Assembly (NCBI GenBank): GCA_002435545.1
Contig: DJNB01000126.1
Location: forward strand, 4,164 to 11,226
Length of the DNA: 7,063 nt
Origin: Lachnoclostridium sp. UBA6475
GTDB taxonomy: Bacteria > Bacillota > Clostridia > Lachnospirales > Lachnospiraceae
Reading direction: 5' to 3'
Below, piece by piece: positions 1 to 5,079 of this stretch (position 1 is its first letter; the number at the start of each line of letters is the position of its first letter). The translations under genes and the position numbers were made by a program. The notes below the pieces were generated by a model that did no database searches, had not been told where the DNA came from, and saw nothing but the letters and a program-made list of their open reading frames with translations.

Positions 1-197
1 CGCCAACAAAAGCACCTGCGACAGCAACCCCAACGATAACACCAACGGCAACTCCAACAGTTACGCCAACGAAAACGCCATCGATTCTGCCGACGGTAAC
101 ACCGACAGCAGCTCCAACGGCAACACCGGCGAGTACGCCGACAAGCACACCAATCGTAACGCCAACAAAAGCACCTGCGACGAGTACACCGGTTCCA
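1..197 (+). repeat. Pro/Thr-rich linker with degenerate ACN-CCN repeats and a 22-bp direct repeat
   Basis: The first 65 visible codons are almost all Thr, Pro, Ala, Val, Ile, Ser and Lys, in a PTxTP-like pattern typical of flexible linkers between modules of secreted Firmicute glycoside hydrolases. At DNA level, bases 1-22 recur exactly at 160-181, 159 bp (53 codons) apart, so the repeat stays in frame. It may extend left of the window. Such linkers can change length by in-frame repeat slippage; that is inference here. Confidence 0.85.
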
Positions 198-1793
198 AAT
201 GTTGCACTGGAAATTGATGAAAACAGTTTTACGAACTCCAATGCGTATACCGGTACTTGGAAGGGAACAGTATATAACATCGGTCAATTGATTACAAGCA
301 AAGGCTACAAAGTATCCGATTTTACGGAAGTTAAGATCACCGTTCAATTATTGGATGAAGAGAAAAATGTAATTGCAGATACAGCGGGAGCTTCTGTGAA
401 ATTGTCTGTGAGCAGTGGTGATTGGAAGGGATTTATCGATGTAAACGGAGTGCAGAGCGATAAGCAGTTTGGTCTGCAGTTAGATACCTATCCGAGTGAT
501 GCCACAGCATTGTATCTGGTAGTTCAAAATTCGACGACACAAGTGAAATACATTCGTGTAACGTCTGTAATATTTGAAAATAACGGAAAAAAAGATGCGA
601 CAGAAGTGACGACAAATTATAAATCCCTTGCAAAATTAGCAGAAAATTACGGATTTAAGTTTGGAACGAATATTTCGTCAAGTGCACTGAATAACAGCGA
701 ACTGACAAAATTGATCAAGCATCATTTCAACAGCACGACATTTAGTAATGAAATGAAAGCGTATTCGCTTTTGAATCAGTCGGCGTCGGAGAAAAATTAT
801 GAAAATGAGCAGTCGCCGGCATCAATTGATTTTACGACAGCGGATAAGATGGCTGCGTATGCGCAGGAAAATAGCCTGCAGATCCGCGGGCATGTGCTTA
901 CATGGGATGCGGATATGTGCGACTGGTTCTTCCGTGAAGGATATAAGAAAGACGGCGCTTTTGTAAGTGCGAAGGTAATGAAGTATCGTTTGCAGACATA
1001 CATCGAACAGGTTATGACGCATTTTCAAGAGGAGTATCCGGGTGTGATCTACTGCTGGGATGTTGTAAACGAAGCGGTGGCAGATAATAACGGAGAGTTT
1101 GAAACGGGGGATGCGCGCCATGTGCGTAAAGTCCGCAGCGGAAAGACAAATCTTTTCTATGATCACATCGGAAGTGATTATGTAGAACTTTCCTTCCAGT
1201 ATGCTTACGAGACACGTAAAAAACTGGGAGCCGAGGACAGCATCAAATTGTTCTACAACGATTATAATACATTTGCGACGTATGGAACAAACAAACGTGA
1301 TGCTATTATAGAACTGGTAAAAAGTGTAAATTCGTTTGCTTCGGATGGAGCGGACGGTTATCTGAAACTTTGTGACGGTATCGGTATGCAGAGTTATATC
1401 GGTGGATACGGACAACAGAGTGGCTGCATGAATGCAAGTGATATCACTTCTATAAAAAATGCGATTGAAAAATTTGCAGCAATCGGGGTAGAAGTTCATG
1501 TGACCGAACTTGCAGTCCGAAATTATGAAAGAAGTGAAGAACGCGAGCAGGAACATGCGGAATTTTATAAAAATTTGATGCAGACCTACGTGGATATCAA
1601 CAAAGCAGCGCAGGCAGAAGGCAAGACAGGACCGATCACAAGTTTGTCTATCTGGGGCTTGTTCGATTCCCCATACCTTGCGGAGACAGATTACAGTTAT
1701 AAGATGAATGGCCCGTATTGCGGACTGTTTACCGAATTGTACCGGCCAAAACAAGCATTTAAAGAAGTATATGAAGTGCTCGGTGGCGAATAG
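1..1793 (+). CDS. Secreted GH10 endo-1,4-beta-xylanase-like enzyme, 5' partial
   Basis: The reading frame is open from the left edge (first full codon at base 3) to TAG at 1791-1793, so the start, signal peptide and any earlier modules are missing; 596 residues are visible. GH10 enzymes cleave the beta-1,4-xylan backbone with retention, usually outside the cell. In-window residues 1-65 are a Pro/Thr linker, about 66-195 a beta-rich module that may be carbohydrate binding but matches no family I can name, and about 207-594 the GH10 barrel. Family landmarks are HFNSTTFSNEMK, IRGHVLTW, WDVVNEAV with acid/base Glu357, VTELAV with nucleophile Glu502, and SIWG with Trp551. Departures from consensus: WHSQTP reads WDADMC (from residue 301), the His after MQS is Tyr465, and the Asp of TELD is Ala504. 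Nothing follows the barrel, so no C-terminal sorting signal exists. An internal TTG at 288 is not a credible start because coding sense continues upstream. Family call is firm; exact substrate is not. Confidence 0.93.
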   Translation, partial: PTKAPATATPTITPTATPTVTPTKTPSILPTVTPTAAPTATPASTPTSTPIVTPTKAPATSTPVPNVALEIDENSFTNSNAYTGTWKGTVYNIGQLITSKGYKVSDFTEVKITVQLLDEEKNVIADTAGASVKLSVSSGDWKGFIDVNGVQSDKQFGLQLDTYPSDATALYLVVQNSTTQVKYIRVTSVIFENNGKKDATEVTTNYKSLAKLAENYGFKFGTNISSSALNNSELTKLIKHHFNSTTFSNEMKAYSLLNQSASEKNYENEQSPASIDFTTADKMAAYAQENSLQIRGHVLTWDADMCDWFFREGYKKDGAFVSAKVMKYRLQTYIEQVMTHFQEEYPGVIYCWDVVNEAVADNNGEFETGDARHVRKVRSGKTNLFYDHIGSDYVELSFQYAYETRKKLGAEDSIKLFYNDYNTFATYGTNKRDAIIELVKSVNSFASDGADGYLKLCDGIGMQSYIGGYGQQSGCMNASDITSIKNAIEKFAAIGVEVHVTELAVRNYERSEEREQEHAEFYKNLMQTYVDINKAAQAEGKTGPITSLSIWGLFDSPYLAETDYSYKMNGPYCGLFTELYRPKQAFKEVYEVLGGE

Positions 1794-1821
1794 AAAAAAG
1801 ACAAAATAAAAAATAAAAGAC

Positions 1822-1865
1822 AAGACCATATCGTGGAAAAAATTTCTGCGGTATGGTCTTTTTTT
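1822..1865 (+). terminator. Intrinsic terminator after the GH10 gene
   Basis: The arms 1822-1833 and 1849-1860 pair over 12 bp with one T-G wobble around a 15-base loop, and a run of seven T covers 1859-1865. It begins 28 bases after the GH10 stop codon. An A-rich stretch precedes the left arm (1794-1820), so weak termination from the other strand is possible. It separates the GH10 transcript from the kinase operon. Confidence 0.9.
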
Positions 1866-1900
1866 GCAATATTGGCGTTTTTAATCAGCAGAAACCCCGT

Positions 1901-1945
1901 AAGTGAAAAAATCGGAAAAAAAATCAGACGTTCTTACTGTAAAAT
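1901..1945 (+). promoter_or_regulatory. Putative promoter of the kinase operon with upstream A-rich element
   Basis: A -10-like TAAAAT sits at 1940-1945, directly preceded by TG, and would place transcription start about 34 bases before the kinase ATG. No normal -35 hexamer is present at 17-base spacing; the region there is poly-A. Instead, 1901-1925 carries AAGTGAAAA, then CGG, then an A tract, with GAAAA at 1905 and 1915 in an 11-bp phase set by the two G-led A tracts. The block recurs before the 4419 gene (4330-4354) at the identical distance from its -10. It could be an activator site or an UP-like element. Position relative to terminator and ribosome binding site fits a promoter; function is inferred. 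Confidence 0.6.
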
Positions 1946-1970
1946 AGAAACAAAGGAAAATTTTAGTAGA

Positions 1971-1976
1971 AGGAGG
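1971..1976 (+). promoter_or_regulatory. Ribosome binding site fixing the kinase start
   Basis: AGGAGG ends nine bases before ATG at 1986. It decides against the in-frame GTG at 1833, which lies in the upstream terminator stem and has no ribosome binding site. Confidence 0.9.
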
Positions 1977-1985
1977 AACGCCGAT

Positions 1986-2927
1986 ATGATAGTGGCAGGT
2001 AAGATACGATGCGTGAATTGTATGAAAAAAATGAATATCGTGAGACATCGATGTCTCCGATGCGGATTCCGGCAGGAAACATACCAGCCATTGCCCTATC
2101 ATATGAATCCCGGAACGGTGCTTGCCAATCGGTACAGCATCGGCAGGGTACTGGGTGAGGGAAATTTTGGAATTGTATATCTGGCATGGGATCTGGTTCT
2201 GGAGCAAAAAACAGCCATAAAAGAATATTTTCCTAAAAATGCCATACGGCGGGATTGGATCCGCGGCGTCGATGCGCATATCAAAATTGAAAACGATAAA
2301 AAATTTGCAGCCCGAAGAGAACAATTTGAGAAAGAAGCGGGATATCTATCCAGATTTTCCAGATTGGACAATGTGTGCCGGGTCGTGGATTATTTTAACG
2401 AAAATGGTACAGCGTATATTGTCACGCAGTACATCGAAGGAATGTCATTGGAAAAATACATGGAAAAATATGGAAAATTTAACGAGGCGCAGACCATTTC
2501 CCTGCTTCTTCCGTTGGTGCAGTCTTTGGCAGAGATCCACAAGACGGGGCTGCTGCACCGTGACATCAATCCATCCAACATAATATATCAGGAGCAGAAA
2601 AAATTGGTATTGACAGATTTTGGCTCTATGCAGATGGCGGGGCAGAAAAAGTCGCTGCAAACCCAATGTACTGCCGGATATTCACCGCATGAGCAATATC
2701 TTCCGGAGGGAAAAGAAGGGCCTTGGACAGACAGTTATGCCCTATGTGCGGTAATGCATTATATGCTTACAGGGAAGGCGCCCGAAAAAGGAGTATGGGA
2801 GGACGAACCGGATATTTCTGAAAAATGCAGGAAAATTTTGGAAAAAGGTCTTTCCGGGTATGAAAAGGATCGTTATGTCAATATGTCACAATTAGAAGCG
2901 AGACTAAATTACGAGGTGATTAAATAA
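1986..2927 (+). CDS. Zinc-ribbon eukaryote-like Ser/Thr protein kinase
   Basis: This 313-residue cytosolic kinase should transfer phosphate from ATP to Ser/Thr of partner proteins. Residues 9-26 hold CVNC and CLRC, a C-x2-C-x10-C-x2-C zinc-ribbon pattern. The kinase domain follows at about 50-305: glycine loop GEGNFGIVY (57-65), the Lys of TAIKEYF (Lys79), a helix-C Glu near EQFEKEA (112-118), catalytic HRDINPSN with Asp193, DFG at 211-213, and the activation segment ending GYSPHEQY in place of the usual APE. The Lys normally two residues after the HRD Asp is Asn195; related Lachnospiraceae kinases, as I recall them, often have Ser there, so this need not mean inactivity. No membrane segment, PASTA or FHA domain is present, so it is not a PrkC-type wall sensor. 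The start at 1986 is chosen from its AGGAGG. It is first in a two-gene operon with the 2931 gene. Substrate and signal are unknown. Confidence 0.92.
   Translation: MIVAGKIRCVNCMKKMNIVRHRCLRCGFRQETYQPLPYHMNPGTVLANRYSIGRVLGEGNFGIVYLAWDLVLEQKTAIKEYFPKNAIRRDWIRGVDAHIKIENDKKFAARREQFEKEAGYLSRFSRLDNVCRVVDYFNENGTAYIVTQYIEGMSLEKYMEKYGKFNEAQTISLLLPLVQSLAEIHKTGLLHRDINPSNIIYQEQKKLVLTDFGSMQMAGQKKSLQTQCTAGYSPHEQYLPEGKEGPWTDSYALCAVMHYMLTGKAPEKGVWEDEPDISEKCRKILEKGLSGYEKDRYVNMSQLEARLNYEVIK
2913..2920 (+). promoter_or_regulatory. Ribosome binding site inside the kinase 3' end
   Basis: GAGGTGAT is nearly the full anti-Shine-Dalgarno complement and lies within the last codons of the kinase, ten bases before ATG at 2931. 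Only three bases separate the kinase stop from that ATG, so translation of the two genes is probably coupled. Confidence 0.85.
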
Positions 2928-2930
2928 ATT

Positions 2931-4298
2931 ATGGGAAATGCATTTAAGAGAAAATTAAAACAAAGTCTGGCGAAAGATTTTCTCACATTTGATAAATTTA
3001 TTCAGAAAAAGATGGGGATAGCCGGCAACGCCGAAAATGCGCCACACGAAGCATATCTGGAATTCCGGCGCCGTACAGACCGGGCTGAAATTGCTTCTCG
3101 TCCCACGATGAGACGCTGGTTTGGCATCGGCGAATTTCACCGTCCAAGCCGGGAACACGTCATCCATATGTGCTTTGCGCTGCATTTATCCGCAGGGGAG
3201 GCGCAGGAATATTTGCAAAAAGGGGTGTCAGAGCCGGGATTTCAGGTAAATGATTATCAGGAATTCATTTTCATGTACGGCCTCAACAACGGCTGTTCTT
3301 ATGAGGAGTGCCTTGTTATGATGGAGCAGTTTGAACAAAATTTTGACCGGCAGATCTATTTTTCCCAGGAATCGCATACTAAAGAACTTCAATTTGAGTT
3401 TGCAAAACGGAAGAATAGTACGCAGGAAGATATTTTGTTATGGATGTCCGATCATGCCGAGTGGTTTAAAGGGTACAGCCGGACGACGTTAGAATGCCTG
3501 ATTCATTTCCGTAAAGTGATTTTGGAAGCAGTGCGAAAAGAACAGGAGGAGAGGCTTCGACACATGCTGGAAGAAATTGGATATTACAAATGGCTGGCAG
3601 CTCATCCGTCGCAGACAGAGAGCCGTGAGTCGATCCGTTACTATATGAGACGGATTCACCAGCATATGAAGGAAAATGTGCTGGAACTCATGCAGGTCGT
3701 ATACCAGGAAAAGGATACCAATAGTTTTATCGTTCGCGAGATCTTTGAGGTGGACAAGGGAAAACAGGGAGACTGGCACAGAAATTATGGCAATACGGGT
3801 CAGATCCGCCGAATCACCAATAAATATCTGTCGGATCTGTTTTCCATCCCATTTCAACGCGAGCGTGCCAACTGGGTGCTTGGCGCCATCCGCAGATTAC
3901 AGCGGCTTCCCGCCGAGATGGCATGCCCTGCCGAGATCAACGAGTCACTTCAACAATACTTCCGCTTCCCGCCGTTCACGACAGCCGGTGAGGCGCTGGA
4001 GCGTCTGTTGCACGAAAAGAAGGAGCAAAAGCGCCGCTGTGTCGTCATTCAACGCAGCGACATACTGCCACTGCTCCTGCATGCGTCACAATACGACTAC
4101 CGCAAAAAATATAAGGATAAACAATACAATGCGCAGGAAGCAAAAAAATATTTTGTGGAATTTGCCAACACGGTGCTTGCTGTTTGCAGCATGACACCGA
4201 TCAATTCGCTCTATGAACTGGATACGGCGCTTTTAGCCTGTTTCCAGCCAGAGGAAATGTATGGCTATCCGGACATTTTGGAGGCGCTGGGAAGATAA
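2931..4298 (+). CDS. Kinase-linked protein with HTH/XRE-like N-terminal region, unknown function
   Basis: This 455-residue soluble protein has no signal peptide or membrane segment. I do not recognise a named family. Residues 57-98 read like the second half of a Cro/C1-type domain: RPTMRRWF as a possible recognition helix, then PSREHVIHMCFALHLS and AGEAQEYLQKG as following helices. Residues 108-135 (YQEFIFMYGLNNGCSYEECL) resemble the segment after that domain in some Firmicute proteins, where an ALNHGLS-like turn follows. Residues 145-455 look mostly helical, with a charged stretch at 195-250, a basic patch around 290-325 (QIRRITNKYLSDLF) and a C-terminal part with MTPINSLYELDTALLACF (421-438). 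Its start is set by GAGGTGAT at 2913 and coupling to the kinase. The plausible role is a DNA-binding or scaffold partner, possibly substrate, of the kinase; this is context inference. The segment near 3850-4080 is visibly richer in GC than the gene's start. Confidence 0.8.
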   Translation: MGNAFKRKLKQSLAKDFLTFDKFIQKKMGIAGNAENAPHEAYLEFRRRTDRAEIASRPTMRRWFGIGEFHRPSREHVIHMCFALHLSAGEAQEYLQKGVSEPGFQVNDYQEFIFMYGLNNGCSYEECLVMMEQFEQNFDRQIYFSQESHTKELQFEFAKRKNSTQEDILLWMSDHAEWFKGYSRTTLECLIHFRKVILEAVRKEQEERLRHMLEEIGYYKWLAAHPSQTESRESIRYYMRRIHQHMKENVLELMQVVYQEKDTNSFIVREIFEVDKGKQGDWHRNYGNTGQIRRITNKYLSDLFSIPFQRERANWVLGAIRRLQRLPAEMACPAEINESLQQYFRFPPFTTAGEALERLLHEKKEQKRRCVVIQRSDILPLLLHASQYDYRKKYKDKQYNAQEAKKYFVEFANTVLAVCSMTPINSLYELDTALLACFQPEEMYGYPDILEALGR

Positions 4299-4319
4299 AA
4301 AACCACAGAAATGTCCGGA
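4268..4319 (+). other. Inverted repeat spanning the end of the 2931 gene
   Basis: TCCGGACATTT at 4268-4278 is perfectly complementary to AAATGTCCGGA at 4309-4319, with a 30-base loop that contains the stop codon. No T run follows on the + strand, so it is not a normal intrinsic terminator. It may stabilise or attenuate the kinase operon mRNA, or be chance. Confidence 0.5.
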
Positions 4320-4329
4320 AAACTGCCAA

Positions 4330-4374
4330 AAGTGAAAAGAACGGAAAAAAATTTGAACATAAGGGGTGTATAAT
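4330..4374 (+). promoter_or_regulatory. Putative promoter of the secreted-protein operon, same architecture as 1901-1945
   Basis: A consensus TATAAT lies at 4369-4374, directly preceded by TG, about 45 bases before the ATG at 4419. Bases 4330-4354 match 1901-1925 at 21 of 25 positions (AAGTGAAAA, CGG and a seven-A tract are identical), and the distance from block start to -10 is 39 bases in both. No -35 consensus is present at normal spacing; TTGAAC at 4353 is only ten bases from the -10. The rest of the 120-base gap shows nothing else except the hairpin at 4268-4319. Confidence 0.7.
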
Positions 4375-4403
4375 GGGAGAAAATTCAAAAAAATTTTAAT
4401 AAC

Positions 4404-4421
4404 AGGAGGAAAAATGTTATG
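4404..4421 (+). promoter_or_regulatory. Ribosome binding site with a two-codon ORF overlapping the start
   Basis: AGGAGG at 4404-4409 is nine bases from ATG at 4419. An earlier ATG at 4414 is only four bases away and is followed by TTA TGA, giving a Met-Leu-stop that overlaps the real start in ATGTTATGA. The spacing favours 4419. Confidence 0.75.
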
Positions 4422-5066
4422 AGAAAAATGATGGTAAGATTGGCAGCAGGGATGTGTGCAGCAGCACTTTTGGCGGGTGCGCCGGCTCAGATGGCGAGTG
4501 CAAATGCTTCAAAAAGCAAGGTGCTGAAAAATTATGTAAAGTTCCTGAATAACAAAGACGGAGATGGCACAAAATACAGATATTTTGCGTTGGTCGATGC
4601 AAATAAAGATGGTGTCCCGGAGTTGTTAGCAACGTCAAGTCTGAAAGGCGGAAAGGCAACAAATGTTAGTTTTGTCAGTTATCATGTAAAAAGCGGAGAG
4701 GCAGTGTCCGCAGGAGGCTATGGTACAGATCCGTATTTGTATTACAATACAAAGCAAAAGGGAATTTTGTTTGCGACAGATTCGTATGAATATCTTGATA
4801 AATTATATGGTTCCGGTGACAAATATTATTCAAGCAACGCAAAATCAATTTATAAGAAGGAATCAAAATATATAATTTCGGAAGGTCATATGTCAGGAGA
4901 ACATGGTTTAAAAGACAAAAAAGTAACCAAATCCCAGTTGAATCAATGCCGTAAAACCTGGGCATTTACAGCCAACAGTGCTAATACAAAGAAGATTCAT
5001 TTCTGTAAAGTATCAAATGCAAATCTGAATAAATTAAAGGCTGGAAAGATTGTAGTTCAGAAGTAA
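4419..5066 (+). CDS. Small exported protein with DxNxDG calcium-loop-like motif
   Basis: The 215-residue product begins with a clear signal peptide: basic MRKMMVRL, a hydrophobic Ala/Leu core (9-22) and a likely signal peptidase I site after ASA (28) or ANA (30). The mature part contains FALVDANKDGVPELLA (56-71), a DxNxDGxxE motif as in EF-hand/dockerin-like calcium loops; this YALIDxDGDGxPEL-type motif is, to my knowledge, frequent in exported proteins of gut Clostridia. A second Asn/Asp/Gly-rich stretch, NNKDGDG, is at 44-50. The remainder alternates beta-strand-like Tyr/Ser/Lys-rich segments, with two cysteines (178 and 196) that could form a disulfide. No lipobox, wall anchor or catalytic motif is seen. 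It is followed 13 bases later by the 5080 gene and preceded by its own promoter. Extracellular binding or inhibitor roles are possible, but function is unknown. Confidence 0.85.
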   Translation: MRKMMVRLAAGMCAAALLAGAPAQMASANASKSKVLKNYVKFLNNKDGDGTKYRYFALVDANKDGVPELLATSSLKGGKATNVSFVSYHVKSGEAVSAGGYGTDPYLYYNTKQKGILFATDSYEYLDKLYGSGDKYYSSNAKSIYKKESKYIISEGHMSGEHGLKDKKVTKSQLNQCRKTWAFTANSANTKKIHFCKVSNANLNKLKAGKIVVQK

Positions 5067-5079
5067 GGAGGAATGAGTT

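Noticed and set aside
1..197. Repeated units at the left edge as a possible CRISPR or minisatellite array
   Set aside because: The units are degenerate, irregular and in frame with the downstream GH10 coding sequence as a Pro/Thr linker; there are no constant repeats with unique spacers.
822..1829. Long open frame of 335 codons on the - strand opposite the GH10 gene
   Set aside because: It lies wholly under a clear GH10 coding region, has no family-like sequence, and begins in the terminator; it is an antisense shadow.
1833..1985. In-frame N-terminal extension of the kinase from GTG at 1833
   Set aside because: The GTG is within the upstream terminator stem, lacks a ribosome binding site, and the predicted promoter lies downstream of it; ATG at 1986 has AGGAGG at ideal spacing.
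3676..4194. Open frame of 172 codons on the + strand inside the 2931 gene
   Set aside because: It overlaps the real gene in another frame, has Ser/Arg/Cys-rich shadow composition and no good ribosome binding site.
4353..4374. TTGAAC at 4353 as -35 of the 4419 promoter
   Set aside because: Only ten bases separate it from TATAAT, too short for sigma-A.
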